NCBI RefSeq assembly: GCF_016806835.2
Contig: NZ_CP086111.1
Location: 1,595,001-1,659,000 of the forward strand
Direction: 5' to 3'
DNA length: 64,000 nucleotides
Origin: Skermanella rosea
Lineage (GTDB): Bacteria > Pseudomonadota > Alphaproteobacteria > Azospirillales > Azospirillaceae
Made by a program: the position numbers and the translations under genes. The notes beneath the pieces were generated by a model, which saw nothing but the letters and a program-made list of their open reading frames with translations, had not been told where the DNA came from and did no database searches. How positions within the stretch are numbered: the first letter of the stretch is position 1; every line of letters begins with the position of its first letter. Below are positions 1 to 8,517 of the stretch, piece by piece.

Positions 1-3
1 ACC

Positions 4-31
4 GGTTGCCAGCGAGGGACGCTGGTCAACC
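4..31. repeat. Imperfect inverted repeat at left edge
   Basis: GGTTG-CCAGCG (4-14) pairs with CGCTGG-T-CAACC (20-31), 11 bp with one bulged T and a 5-nt loop. No T-run follows, so it is at best a weak or Rho-assisted terminator of a gene left of the window. No coding sequence is visible in 1-159. Confidence 0.35.
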
Positions 32-69
32 CCGTTCAAGTGTGTTATGTGACGGCACTTTTCATGGGG

Positions 70-98
70 CCGACACTAACGGGTTGGGCCGATAATAT
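70..98 (+). promoter_or_regulatory. Candidate acpP promoter
   Basis: CCGACA (70-75), a 17-nt spacer and TAATAT (93-98) resemble a sigma-70 promoter. The predicted start of transcription would lie near 105, giving acpP a leader of about 55 nt. This is inferred from the motif alone. Confidence 0.4.
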
Positions 99-159
99 CT
101 GGTGTCCAGACGTCGGGGCTCACCCCAATCAAACGAAAGATTTGGGAAGGTTTGTAAAG

Positions 160-399
160 ATGAGTGACATCGCCGATCGCGTGAAGAAGATCGTCATCGA
201 ACACTTGGGCGTCGAAGAGTCCAAGGTCACCGAGAATGCCAGCTTCATCGACGATCTGGGCGCCGACAGCCTGGACACGGTCGAGCTGGTCATGGCGTTC
301 GAAGAGGAGTTCGGGTGCGAGATCCCCGACGACGCCGCCGAAAAGATCCTGACCGTCAAGGACGCGATCGATTTCATCAAGGCGAACGCCGCGGCCTGA
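160..399 (+). CDS. acpP: Acyl carrier protein
   Basis: A 79-residue acidic protein that carries the growing acyl chain of type II fatty-acid synthesis on a phosphopantetheine arm, in the cytoplasm. The attachment serine is S37 in the GADSLD motif, followed by the usual helix II ([13 protein letters not shown]). Length matches the family. I chose ATG 160 because GGGAAGG (144-150) sits just upstream and the family starts [10 protein letters not shown]; upstream in-frame residues look like non-coding sequence. fabF follows 122 nt downstream, the classic acpP-fabF order, with an inverted repeat between that could tune their relative expression. Identification is secure. Confidence 0.98.
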   Translation: MSDIADRVKKIVIEHLGVEESKVTENASFIDDLGADSLDTVELVMAFEEEFGCEIPDDAAEKILTVKDAIDFIKANAAA

Positions 400-421
400 G
401 CCCCGGTACCGAGTAGGGGCA

Positions 422-444
422 CGGCCAGGTCGGCGACCTGGCCG
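422..444. repeat. Perfect hairpin between acpP and fabF
   Basis: CGGCCAGGTC (422-431) and GACCTGGCCG (435-444) form a perfect 10-bp stem with a 3-nt GGC loop. There is no U-tract, so it is not a standard terminator. Its place between acpP and fabF suggests an RNA-processing or stability element that lets acpP mRNA exceed fabF mRNA; that role is inferred. Confidence 0.5.
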
Positions 445-521
445 ACCGAGGCCCTTGCCGTTCACCCCCCGGCCTTGCCAAGGCATCGGCTTTCCAAGCC
501 ACGAGCAGTTCAGGATTGATC

Positions 522-1787
522 ATGAGACGTGTCGTCGTAACCGGTCTCGGGATGGTGTCGCCCCTCGGGGTCGGCGTTCAGAACAACTGGGAACGTCTCA
601 TCAAGGGCGAGTCCGGCCTGCGCGCCATCACGTCGTTCGACGTTTCCGACCTGCCGGCCAAGATCGCCGGGCAGGTGCCGCGCGGACCGACCGCCGAGGG
701 TCTGTTCAACGCGGACGACCATGTGTCGTCCAAGGACCAGCGCAAGATGGACGAGTTCATCGTCCTGGCGATCGCCGCCGCCCGCGAAGCCGTCGCCGAC
801 AGCGGCTGGCAGCCGCAGACCGACGAGCAGCGCGAGGCCACCGGCGTCATGATCGGCTCCGGCATCGGCGGCCTGATCGGCATCTATGACGGGTCCATCA
901 CCCTTCACGAGAAGGGTCCGCGCCGGATCTCCCCCTTCTTCATCCCCGCCAGCCTGATCAATCTGGCCTCCGGCCACGTCTCGATCATGTACGGCTTCAA
1001 GGGCCCGAACCATTCGGCCGTCACGGCCTGCTCGACCGGCGCGCACGCCATCGGCGATGCCGCGCGTCTGATCATGTGGGAAGACGCCGACGTCATGCTG
1101 GCCGGCGGCACCGAGGCGGCGGTCAGCCGACTCGGGATCGCCGGCTTCGCGGCGGCCCGCGCGCTGTCGACCGGCTACAACGACCGCCCGACGGAAGCGT
1201 CGCGCCCTTACGACAAGGGCCGCGATGGCTTCGTGATGGGCGAGGGCGCCGGCGTCCTCGTGCTCGAGGAACTCGAGCACGCCAAGCGCCGCGGCGCCAA
1301 GATCTATGCGGAGGTGACCGGCTACGGCCTGTCGGGCGACGCCTACCACATCACGTCCCCGCCGGAGGACGGCAACGGCGGCTTCCGGTCGATGCGGAAC
1401 GCCCTCAAGCGCGCCGGCATCGATCCGTCCGAAATCGATTACGTCAATGCCCACGGCACCTCCACGCCGCTCGGCGACGAGATCGAACTGGGCGCGGTCA
1501 AGCGGCTGTTCGGCCCTGCGATCGAGACGGTCTCGATGTCGTCCACCAAGTCGGCTATCGGCCACCTGTTGGGTGCCGCCGGCGCGGTCGAGGCGATCTT
1601 CTCGATCAAGGCGATCAACGACGGCGTGGTCCCGCCGACGCTGAACCTGGAAGACCCGTCCGGCAGCTGCCTCGGCGTCGACCTCGTGCCGAAGCAGGCC
1701 AAGGAGAAGCGGGTGAAGGCAGCCTTGTCGAACTCCTTCGGGTTCGGCGGCACCAACGCCTCCCTGGTCTTCAAGGAATACAAGTAG
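522..1787 (+). CDS. fabF: Beta-ketoacyl-ACP synthase II
   Basis: Condensing enzyme that joins malonyl-ACP to acyl-ACP with loss of CO2 in fatty-acid elongation. The thiolase-fold Cys-His-His triad is present: C170 (VTACSTG), H311 (NAHGTS) and H348 (AIGHLLG). At 421 residues it matches FabF (about 410-420). ATG 522 follows AGGA at 512-515; an in-frame TTG at 516 would add only two residues. It sits directly after acpP and 7 nt before mltG, so the three are probably co-transcribed. The acpP-fabF-mltG order is common in Proteobacteria. Confidence is high. Confidence 0.97.
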   Translation: MRRVVVTGLGMVSPLGVGVQNNWERLIKGESGLRAITSFDVSDLPAKIAGQVPRGPTAEGLFNADDHVSSKDQRKMDEFIVLAIAAAREAVADSGWQPQTDEQREATGVMIGSGIGGLIGIYDGSITLHEKGPRRISPFFIPASLINLASGHVSIMYGFKGPNHSAVTACSTGAHAIGDAARLIMWEDADVMLAGGTEAAVSRLGIAGFAAARALSTGYNDRPTEASRPYDKGRDGFVMGEGAGVLVLEELEHAKRRGAKIYAEVTGYGLSGDAYHITSPPEDGNGGFRSMRNALKRAGIDPSEIDYVNAHGTSTPLGDEIELGAVKRLFGPAIETVSMSSTKSAIGHLLGAAGAVEAIFSIKAINDGVVPPTLNLEDPSGSCLGVDLVPKQAKEKRVKAALSNSFGFGGTNASLVFKEYK

Positions 1788-1794
1788 GTTCGCC

Positions 1795-2787
1795 ATGCGT
1801 CTTGCCGTCCGGGTTGCGATCGGGGCGGTCGTCGTCATCGGCATGGTCGCCGGCGCGGCGCTGTGGGGGCTCCACCTCGTCAACCGCGCCGGTCCCCTCG
1901 AGGCCGACAGCGCCGTCGTGATCCCGCGCGGCAGCGGGCTTGACGCGATCAGCGCGTCCCTCACCGAGGCCGGCGTCGTGGACATGCCGCTGGCCTTCGT
2001 GGCCGCCGCCAAGATCACGGGCGCCAACCGGGCCTTGAAGGCCGGTGAATACGCCTTCCCCGCCCATGTCAGCATCGCCGAAGCCCTGCGCATCCTTCAA
2101 AGCGGCAAGACGGTGGTCCGGCGCTTCACGGTGCCCGAGGGCCTGACCTCGGCGCAGGTGGTGGCCTTGCTGCGCGACGAGCCGTCGCTTTCCGGCGAGG
2201 TCACGTCCGATCCGGCGGAGGGCACCCTGCTGCCGGAGACCTATCATTATTCCTGGGGCGACGGTCGCGCCGACATGCTGAAGCGGATGCAGACCGCCAT
2301 GCAGTCGGCGCTGAAATCGGCGTGGGACAAACGTTCCCTGTCGCTGCCGCTGGACCGTCCGGAGCAGGCGCTCGTCCTGGCGTCGATCGTCGAGAAGGAG
2401 ACGAGCGTGCCGCAGGAGCGGGCCAAGGTGGCCGGCGTCTTCGTCAACCGGCTGCTCGCCAACATGCGGCTCCAGTCCGATCCCACGGTGGTCTATGCAC
2501 TGACCCAGGGGGGCGGAACCCTTGGGCGTGCGCTGACGCGGGCCGACTGGAAGGTCGAGTCGCCCTACAATACCTACGTCGTGGACGGCTTGCCGCCGTC
2601 GCCGATCGCCAATCCGGGCAAGGCCGCGCTGGAGGCCGCCATGAACCCGGAGCAGCATGACTATGTCTATTTCGTCGCCGACGGGACGGGCGGCCACGCG
2701 TTCGCGAAGACGCTGGCGGAGCACAACCGCAACGTCAGCCGCTGGCGGGAGGTCATGAAGCGGCAGGGCGACGACGCCGCGGAATAG
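1795..2787 (+). CDS. mltG: Endolytic murein transglycosylase MltG (YceG)
   Basis: Inner-membrane lytic transglycosylase that cleaves nascent glycan strands and is thought to set their length. It has a short N-terminal tail, one membrane helix (about residues 5-28), a LysM-like region and the YceG catalytic domain. The family glutamate is E200 in the ASIVEKET motif, followed by NRL and QSDPTVVY signatures. At 330 residues it is typical. It starts 7 nt after fabF and ends 7 nt before the convergent hdaA-like gene. A link between membrane-lipid supply and wall growth fits the operon. Confidence 0.95.
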   Translation: MRLAVRVAIGAVVVIGMVAGAALWGLHLVNRAGPLEADSAVVIPRGSGLDAISASLTEAGVVDMPLAFVAAAKITGANRALKAGEYAFPAHVSIAEALRILQSGKTVVRRFTVPEGLTSAQVVALLRDEPSLSGEVTSDPAEGTLLPETYHYSWGDGRADMLKRMQTAMQSALKSAWDKRSLSLPLDRPEQALVLASIVEKETSVPQERAKVAGVFVNRLLANMRLQSDPTVVYALTQGGGTLGRALTRADWKVESPYNTYVVDGLPPSPIANPGKAALEAAMNPEQHDYVYFVADGTGGHAFAKTLAEHNRNVSRWREVMKRQGDDAAE

Positions 2788-2794
2788 CCTCCGG

Positions 2795-3478
2795 TCAGGA
2801 CTTGGCCAGCACCCGCCGGGCCAGCGGCACCGTGATCCGCCGACGCGCCGCCAGGGCCGCCGCATCCAGGTCGGCGACAAGGCGTCGGGCGGCATCGAAC
2901 GACCGCTCCATATGGGTCACCAGGAAGCGGATCACGTCGTCGCCGACTCGAAGCTGCCGGTCGGCGAACAGCTTGACCAGGATCGCCGCCAGGAGCGCGT
3001 CGTCCGGAGCGCCGACGGCGACCGCGGGAGCCGCCATCAGCCGCGACCGCAGGTCCGGCAGCTTGATCCCCCAGTGCGCGGGTGCCGACTCCGACGTCAG
3101 CAGCAGATACCCGCCGGTTTCCCGGGCCAGATTGTAAAGGTGGAACAGGGCGCGTTCGGTCCGCGCGTCACCGGTGCCCTTGTCGGCATTGTCGATCACG
3201 ACGGCGGCGGCTTCGCACAGCAGTTTCGGCAGCGTCTCGATCCGGAGATCGCCGGGCTCTACCCGGGGCGCCTGGGTGCGGGCGCGCCAGACCTGGGCCA
3301 GATGGGTCTTGCCGCATCCGGCCGGCCCGAAGATCACCAGCGCGGGCGCCGGCCAGTTGGGCCACAGGTCGAGCCAGGCGACCGCCGCCTCGTTGCTGGG
3401 TGCCACCAGGAAATCGTCCGCTCCCATCGCCGGCCGGTGGCCCAGATCCAGGGGGAGCTGCGCCGGGGTACCGGTCAC
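2795..3478 (-). CDS. hdaA: HdaA-like DnaA-inactivating AAA+ protein
   Basis: DnaA-related AAA+ protein of 227 residues. In Hda, the clamp-bound form triggers ATP hydrolysis by DnaA and prevents re-initiation. Visible features are an N-terminal sliding-clamp-binding motif QLPLDL (residues 7-12), Walker A GPAGCGKTH (about 52-60) and a Walker B-like VVIDNAD. It lacks the DNA-binding domain IV of DnaA, as expected. I chose GTG 3478 because it makes a GTGA overlap with the upstream permease gene and leaves the clamp motif at the extreme N-terminus; TTG 3487 is possible. It ends the minus-strand operon from 6399. Confidence 0.88.
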   Translation of the reverse strand: MTGTPAQLPLDLGHRPAMGADDFLVAPSNEAAVAWLDLWPNWPAPALVIFGPAGCGKTHLAQVWRARTQAPRVEPGDLRIETLPKLLCEAAAVVIDNADKGTGDARTERALFHLYNLARETGGYLLLTSESAPAHWGIKLPDLRSRLMAAPAVAVGAPDDALLAAILVKLFADRQLRVGDDVIRFLVTHMERSFDAARRLVADLDAAALAARRRITVPLARRVLAKS

Positions 3479-4563
3479 GGCCTCCAAGCCTCGTCCGCGG
3501 CCCCGGAGTCCGGGCCCGAATAGTAGGAGCTGGACAGATACTGCTGGAGCGCGAACCGGGTGAGAACGCCGATCACGGCTGCGACCGGCACGGCCATCAG
3601 CACGCCGACGAAGCCGAACAGGCTGCCGCCCGCCAGCAGCGCGAACATCACCCAGACCGGGTGCAGCCCGACCTTGTCGCCGACCAGCTTGGGCGTGAGG
3701 AAGTTGCCCTCCACCGCCTGCCCGACCAGGAAGATGGCGACCACGACGACGACCGGCGTCCAGGTGTCGTACTGGACCAGCGCGATCCCGACGCTCGACA
3801 CGAAGCCGACCAGAGACCCGACATAGGGAATGAACGACAGCAGCCCGGCGACCGACCCGACCACGAGGCCGAAATTCAGTCCGAAGACCGACAGGGCGAC
3901 CCCGTAGAACAGCCCGAGCACGAGGCAGACGGTGGCCTGCCCGCGGACGAACCCGGCCAGCGTCCTGTCGATCTCGTTGACCTGGTCCAGGATCGTCGCG
4001 GCGTGCTGCCGGGGCAGCCAGCCATGGATGGTGCCGATCATCACGTCCCAGTCCCGCAGCAGGTAGAAGGCGACGATGGGCGTGATGAACAGCAGGGTCA
4101 GCACGTCGAACAGGGCGACGCCGCCGGTCACGATCGACCTCAGGACGGCGGCGAGCCAGCCGACCACCTCCCCGGCATAGGAGCCGACGGCGGTGCGCAG
4201 CCGCTCCAGGTCCTCGGGCGACAGCTGGGTCAACAGGCCTTCGACGGTGGGGATCGCCGTGTTGTTCACCCAGGCGACGATGCGCGGCAAGGTCTCGACC
4301 AGCTGGACCACCTGCGACTGGATCAGCGGCACCAGCAGCAGCAGCGCCAGGACGAGGCAGAGCAGGAAGAACAGCAGGACGCCGGTCGTCGCGAGCCAGC
4401 GCGGCGTTCCCATCTGCTCCAGGCGGTCGGCGACCGGGTCGAGGAAATAGGCGATCGCCATGCCGGCCACGAAGGGCAGCAGCATGTCGCGCAGCACGTA
4501 GAGCGCCGCGAAAGCGACGAGCGCCGCGATCAGCCAGAAGCGGCGCTGCCGCCGCCGGCTCAT
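3475..4563 (-). CDS. AI-2E family (PerM/TqsA-like) permease
   Basis: A 362-residue multi-pass inner-membrane protein of the AI-2E transporter superfamily. The paired N-terminal helices, a periplasmic amphipathic region (about 60-130) and the C-terminal PYVGSLVG and EGNFLTPKLVG segments are family hallmarks. Substrates vary in the family, and no autoinducer-2 role can be claimed here. The start is fixed by an ATGA overlap with the upstream CDP-alcohol phosphatidyltransferase; its stop overlaps the hdaA-like GTG. The same hdaA-permease linkage occurs in other Proteobacteria, perm next to hda-like genes; the functional reason is not clear. A second family member lies at 49301-50437. Confidence 0.88.
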   Translation of the reverse strand: MSRRRQRRFWLIAALVAFAALYVLRDMLLPFVAGMAIAYFLDPVADRLEQMGTPRWLATTGVLLFFLLCLVLALLLLVPLIQSQVVQLVETLPRIVAWVNNTAIPTVEGLLTQLSPEDLERLRTAVGSYAGEVVGWLAAVLRSIVTGGVALFDVLTLLFITPIVAFYLLRDWDVMIGTIHGWLPRQHAATILDQVNEIDRTLAGFVRGQATVCLVLGLFYGVALSVFGLNFGLVVGSVAGLLSFIPYVGSLVGFVSSVGIALVQYDTWTPVVVVVAIFLVGQAVEGNFLTPKLVGDKVGLHPVWVMFALLAGGSLFGFVGVLMAVPVAAVIGVLTRFALQQYLSSSYYSGPDSGAADEAWRP

Positions 4564-5120
4564 TTCGTGCCGCCGAGCCGGCTGAGCAGCCGGCTTCCCG
4601 TCACCACGTAGCCCAGTCCCGACCAGGTCGTGGTCGCGGCCACGACCCAGGTCATGATCGGCGTGATCCAGGCCAGGTCCACCGGCGGCTCGGTCAGTCC
4701 CAGCCCCGACGTGGACAGGACGAGGGCCGCCAGGGCGATCTGCATGGTCGTGTTGACCTTGCTGATGAAGGACGGCTGCATCGCGAACGACTCCTTGAGC
4801 GTGTAGAGCAGCAGCACGCCGCCGACGATCAGGATATCGCGGAACACCACCAGGATCACAAGCCAAAGGGGAAGGTAGCCGGTGTGGCCGAGCGCCAGAT
4901 AGACGCTGACCAGCAACGCCTTGTCGGCCAGCGGGTCCAGGTAGCCGCCCAGCATGGTGCGCGCCCGGAAGGTTCGCGCGATGAAGCCGTCCACCGCGTC
5001 GGACACGCCGGCGGCGACGAACAGCCAGAACGCCCAGAACAGCTCGCCGTCCAGGATGAGCCACACCGCCAGGGGCACCGACAGCAGGCGCCCCATGGTG
5101 ATGATGTTGGGGATGCTCAT
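4560..5120 (-). CDS. CDP-alcohol phosphatidyltransferase
   Basis: Integral membrane enzyme of 186 residues that transfers a phosphatidyl group from CDP-diacylglycerol to an alcohol. The signature DG-x2-AR-x7-G-x3-D-x3-D is complete in the segment from DAVDGFIAR to GGYLDPLADK (about residues 38-64). Five or six membrane helices are predicted by hydrophobicity. It resembles PgsA (glycerol-3-phosphate acceptor) in length, but the acceptor cannot be decided, and a paralogue elsewhere could be the main PgsA. ATG 5120 is chosen because upstream in-frame sequence is non-hydrophobic and runs into the upstream gene. It overlaps the next gene by 4 nt. Confidence 0.88.
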   Translation of the reverse strand: MSIPNIITMGRLLSVPLAVWLILDGELFWAFWLFVAAGVSDAVDGFIARTFRARTMLGGYLDPLADKALLVSVYLALGHTGYLPLWLVILVVFRDILIVGGVLLLYTLKESFAMQPSFISKVNTTMQIALAALVLSTSGLGLTEPPVDLAWITPIMTWVVAATTTWSGLGYVVTGSRLLSRLGGTK

Positions 5121-5139
5121 GATGCTTGGACCCGGGCCG

Positions 5140-6399
5140 TCACCGGAACATGCGGCCGAGCGGTCCAGGTGCCTGCGATCCGGACCAGCGCAGCTGCCAA
5201 ACGGGTCCCGGCTGGTAGACGCCGATCGGCTGCCCGGCCGGGCCAAGCACGGAAACCGGCGCCGCGACCGTTCCCGGCACCGCAGGCAGACCGGCCTGTG
5301 CGGCGCCCTGGTCGAGCGGCGGCGCCTCGGTCAGTTCCAGGTCCTGCTGCGCCAGGGCGGTCTTCAGCACCTCGGGGGAGCCCCGGTAGGTCAGTTCGAC
5401 CCGCGCCGCGGACCGGGTCAGTGACATCAGGTCGGCGCTGGTCACGGTCGGAACCTGCGAAAGCCGCCGCTTGGTCTGGACCCAGTCGTCGAGCCGGGAG
5501 ATCGGCACGGCGACCTGCATGGTCTGCTCCGGGCCGGCGGCCACGGTGTTGGCCTGCCGCCACTTCTCCTCCAGCGAGCGGACGACGGCGGCGACCCCGC
5601 CGGCCAGATAGGCGTCCACGGTCTGGCCGGGAGCGGCGGGAACGGTGACGGTATCGCTGCGTCTCGTCCCGTCCGGCGAGTAGCGGGTCAGCCTGACGGT
5701 GTTGGGCTGCGACGGATCCGGCTCGGTCCCCCGCACGCCGAGCACGGCCACCAGCACGTCGCTGGCGCCGTAGCGCTCCGCGATCGCGTTGAACCCTCCG
5801 GTGTCGCCTTCCAGCGCGGTGGCGGCGCTGACGTCGGCGATGTCGGTCAGCTCGCCGTAGGGGACGACGATCGGGACCATGCCCTGGGGCGGCGGGAAAT
5901 TCTCCCACGCGGCGCGCCAGGCGCTGCGGTCTTCCCACAGGACCGGCGGGCTGCCGCTCGACTGGTAGACCGGCAGCACCAGCACGGGCCGGCTGCGGAC
6001 CTCCACGTAGCTGGCGCCCTTATCCTGGAGCAGCGTCCGTACGTTCGCCGGGCGGAAGCGTACGGTCAGCGTCGCAAGGTAGCGCACGGCCGAACTGCGT
6101 TCCCGCTGCACCTCGAAGTCCTGCACCAGCCTTGCCACCTCCAGGTCGCTCAACTCCGGCGGGCGGGCGCCCGGGACGGGGCTCAGCCGGCCGTAGAGTT
6201 CGGCGAACGCCTTGCGCTGCGCCTCGGTGATCGCGCGGTCGCGCGCCGCCGCGGCATTGTCTGCCGTGACGTCGACGGCGACGTCCTTCACGGTGAAGAT
6301 ATCGCTGCTTTCCTGCGCCCGCGCCGGGGCGGAAAAAGCCAGCAGCGCGAAGCCGAGGACTAGCTGGAACAGGCATGCCAGCGGACGGCGGTGAAGCAT
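5140..6399 (-). CDS. DUF2066 exported protein
   Basis: A 419-residue protein with an N-terminal signal peptide (about 1-28, cleavage after APARA) and a DUF2066-type body, so probably periplasmic or envelope-bound. The early block (DRAITEAQRKAFAELYGRL) and the RYLATLTVRF strand are typical of the family. Its role is unknown. ATG 6399 is chosen because it gives a clean signal peptide; upstream in-frame starts add unlikely sequence across the purM promoter. It is the first gene of the minus-strand operon with the phosphatidyltransferase, permease and HdaA-like protein, and is divergent from purM. The linkage to membrane-lipid synthesis suggests an envelope function. Confidence 0.8.
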   Translation of the reverse strand: MLHRRPLACLFQLVLGFALLAFSAPARAQESSDIFTVKDVAVDVTADNAAAARDRAITEAQRKAFAELYGRLSPVPGARPPELSDLEVARLVQDFEVQRERSSAVRYLATLTVRFRPANVRTLLQDKGASYVEVRSRPVLVLPVYQSSGSPPVLWEDRSAWRAAWENFPPPQGMVPIVVPYGELTDIADVSAATALEGDTGGFNAIAERYGASDVLVAVLGVRGTEPDPSQPNTVRLTRYSPDGTRRSDTVTVPAAPGQTVDAYLAGGVAAVVRSLEEKWRQANTVAAGPEQTMQVAVPISRLDDWVQTKRRLSQVPTVTSADLMSLTRSAARVELTYRGSPEVLKTALAQQDLELTEAPPLDQGAAQAGLPAVPGTVAAPVSVLGPAGQPIGVYQPGPVWQLRWSGSQAPGPLGRMFR

Positions 6400-6479
6400 T
6401 GCAAAGCCTTCCGTTTCGAGTATGTTCGGCCCTTGATGCCGGCCCGTGATGCTGTTCATGACCTGGGACCGGCCCGGTT

Positions 6480-6485
6480 TATAAC
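6480..6485 (+). promoter_or_regulatory. Candidate -10 box for purMN
   Basis: TATAAC at 6480-6485 is a good -10 box; a weak TTCATG lies about 19 nt upstream. Transcription would begin near 6492, only about 15 nt before the proposed purM start. This rules out start codons further left and supports the ATC start. Confidence 0.4.
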
Positions 6486-6505
6486 CCAGCGCACGCGAGG
6501 ACGCC

Positions 6506-7588
6506 ATCAGCACCACACCGAATAACACCGGCGACGCCTATAAGGATGCCGGGGTTGACATCGACGCGGGCGCTGCTCTCGTCGATGCGATCAAGCCGCT
6601 GGCGAAGGCGACGGCCCGGGTCGGAGCGGATGCGGGACTGGGCGGTTTCGGTGCCCTGTTCGACCTGAAGGCGGCCGGCTACAAGGACCCGATCCTGGTC
6701 GCCAGCACCGACGGCGTCGGCACCAAGCTGAAGATCGCCATCGCGGCGGGCAAGCATGACACGATCGGCATCGACCTGGTCGCCATGAGCGTCAACGACC
6801 TCGTGGTACAGGGCGCCGAGCCGCTGTTCTTCCTCGATTACTTCGCGACCGGAAAGCTCGACGTCGCGGCCGGCCGGGATATCGTCGCCGGCATCGCCGA
6901 AGGCTGCCGGCAGGCCGGATGCGCGCTGATCGGCGGCGAGACGGCCGAGATGCCGGGCATGTACGCGGGCAAGGACTACGACCTCGCCGGTTTCGCCGTG
7001 GGGGCGGCCGAGCGGGGGCAGATCCTGACCGGCGCCGACGTGGCCGCAGGCGACGTGGTGCTGGGGCTGGCGTCGAGCGGCGTCCATTCCAACGGCTATT
7101 CGCTGGTGCGCCGGATCGTCGAAAAGGCCGGACTGTCCTATCAGGACGAAGCGCCGTTCGCGCCCGGGACCACGGTCGCCGAGGCCCTGCTGACCCCGAC
7201 CCGGATCTACGTCAAGCCGGTGCTGGCCGCCGTGCGGGCGGGCACGGTGAAGGCGCTGGCCCACATCACCGGCGGCGGCCTGACCGACAATATCCCCCGG
7301 GTCCTTCCCGAGGGCCTGGGCGTCTCGCTGGACGCCGCGGCCTGGCCGCTGCTCCCGGTGTTCCGCTGGATGGCGGAGTCGGCGGACATCGGCGACGACG
7401 ACCTGGCGCGAACCTTCAACTGCGGCATCGGGATGGTCGTCATCACGGCGGCGGACAAGGCCGACGAGGCTCAACGCATCCTGGCCGAGGCCGGCGAGAC
7501 GGTCTACCGGATCGGCGAGGTGCAGCCCGCGATCGGCGATGTCGAGCGCGTGGTGATCGACGGAGTGGACGCGGCGTGGCACGGCTGA
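6506..7588 (+). CDS. purM: Phosphoribosylformylglycinamidine cyclo-ligase, ATC start
   Basis: AIR synthetase, the fifth step of de novo purine synthesis (FGAM plus ATP to AIR), cytoplasmic. The 360-residue frame contains [33 protein letters not shown] and GGGLTDN signatures of PurM. The frame has a stop at 6482 and no ATG, GTG or TTG before 6785, yet clear PurM sequence begins by 6533. The only near-cognate initiation codon in the right place is ATC 6506, 5 nt after GAGG (6497-6500). Starting at ATG 6785 would delete the N-terminal domain. So either ATC is used or a base is wrong here. purN overlaps by 13 nt. Confidence 0.93.
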   Translation: MSTTPNNTGDAYKDAGVDIDAGAALVDAIKPLAKATARVGADAGLGGFGALFDLKAAGYKDPILVASTDGVGTKLKIAIAAGKHDTIGIDLVAMSVNDLVVQGAEPLFFLDYFATGKLDVAAGRDIVAGIAEGCRQAGCALIGGETAEMPGMYAGKDYDLAGFAVGAAERGQILTGADVAAGDVVLGLASSGVHSNGYSLVRRIVEKAGLSYQDEAPFAPGTTVAEALLTPTRIYVKPVLAAVRAGTVKALAHITGGGLTDNIPRVLPEGLGVSLDAAAWPLLPVFRWMAESADIGDDDLARTFNCGIGMVVITAADKADEAQRILAEAGETVYRIGEVQPAIGDVERVVIDGVDAAWHG

Positions 7589-8229
7589 AGGTCGGCGTCC
7601 TGATCTCGGGCCGCGGAAGCAACCTCCAGGCCCTGATCGATGCCTGCGCCGATCCCGCCTTCCCGGCGGAGATCGTGCTGGTGCTGTCCAACAAGGCCGA
7701 TGCCTACGGGCTGGAACGGGCCAGGACGGCCGGCATCCCGGCATCCGTGGTCAGCCACCGGGACTTCGCCGACAAGCCGGGCTTCGAGGCGGCCATGGAC
7801 GAGGCGCTGAGGTCGGCCGGGGTCGACCTCGTCTGCCTCGCCGGCTTCATGCGGCTGCTGACGGCCGATTTCGTCGAGCGCTGGCGCGACCGGCTGATCA
7901 ACATCCACCCCTCCCTGCTGCCGTCCTTCAAGGGGCTCGACACCCACGCCCGCGCGATCGAGGCGGGCGTGAAGTTCACCGGCTGCACCGTGCATTTCGT
8001 CCGCCCCGCCATGGACGAGGGACCGATCATCGTGCAGGCCGCGGTTCCCGTCCTTCCCGAGGACGATGCCCACGCCCTGGGCGACCGCGTGCTGGTCGCC
8101 GAACACCGATGCTATCCCCTGGCGCTCCGCCTCATCGCGGAGGGCAGGGCCCGCGTCGAGGGGGAGCGGGTCGTCCTGTCCCACGGCGCCTTCCTGGCGG
8201 AAGAGCCGGTGCTGAACCCTCCCGCATGA
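7576..8229 (+). CDS. purN: Phosphoribosylglycinamide formyltransferase
   Basis: GAR transformylase, which uses 10-formyl-tetrahydrofolate to make FGAR, the third purine step. The 217-residue protein shows [10 protein letters not shown] at the N-terminus, the catalytic block [13 protein letters not shown] with N and H, and [15 protein letters not shown] with its D. GTG 7576 is chosen: it follows GGAG at 7562-7565, overlaps the purM stop by 13 nt, and gives the normal N-terminus ([11 protein letters not shown]). The frame is open further upstream only as a shadow of purM. purM-purN is a standard operon. Confident. Confidence 0.96.
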   Translation: MARLKVGVLISGRGSNLQALIDACADPAFPAEIVLVLSNKADAYGLERARTAGIPASVVSHRDFADKPGFEAAMDEALRSAGVDLVCLAGFMRLLTADFVERWRDRLINIHPSLLPSFKGLDTHARAIEAGVKFTGCTVHFVRPAMDEGPIIVQAAVPVLPEDDAHALGDRVLVAEHRCYPLALRLIAEGRARVEGERVVLSHGAFLAEEPVLNPPA

Positions 8230-8257
8230 TTCCCGCCACGGATAGCGCTTGTAAATG

Positions 8258-8287
8258 AAGCGGCCGTCCCTTAAATCGGGACCGCTT
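8258..8287. repeat. Bulged inverted repeat upstream of the oxidase subunit IV gene
   Basis: AAGCG (8258-8262) and GTCCC (8266-8270) pair with GGGAC (8278-8282) and CGCTT (8283-8287), leaving a 3-nt bulge and a 7-nt AT-rich loop. It lies 28 nt after purN and 29 nt before the next ATG. No U-tract follows. It could be a weak purMN terminator or an mRNA leader element. Confidence 0.3.
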
Positions 8288-8316
8288 GAAATCGAACAAC
8301 AACGCAGAGGTTGGAG

Positions 8317-8463
8317 ATGGCCGTGGCCGACAATAACGACGATCTTCGGAACGAAGAGTTCCGCGCCCATTTGGAAACCTATGAGCGTTTCACGATGCTG
8401 ACGAAGTACGGCACCATCGCCGTCGTCGCCATCCTCGTTCTCATGGCGATCTTCCTGCTCTGA
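8317..8463 (+). CDS. Small aa3-type cytochrome c oxidase subunit IV
   Basis: A 48-residue protein with a charged N-terminal half (EEFRAHLETYERFTMLTKYG) and a single C-terminal membrane helix (about 31-48). This matches the bacterial aa3-type cytochrome c oxidase subunit IV family, a one-helix accessory subunit of the proton-pumping oxidase in alphaproteobacteria. ATG 8317 follows GGAG at 8313-8316, which is close, or AGAGG at 8306-8310. The gene is too short for most ORF cut-offs. No other oxidase gene is near, which is usual for this subunit. An alternative is a generic one-helix membrane protein, but the N-terminal motif favours subunit IV. Confidence 0.75.
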   Translation: MAVADNNDDLRNEEFRAHLETYERFTMLTKYGTIAVVAILVLMAIFLL

Positions 8464-8517
8464 CGCCTTGACCGGGCGGCGCCCGTCTCCTCCAGCGCGG
8501 CGGTCGCGCCCGGTTCC

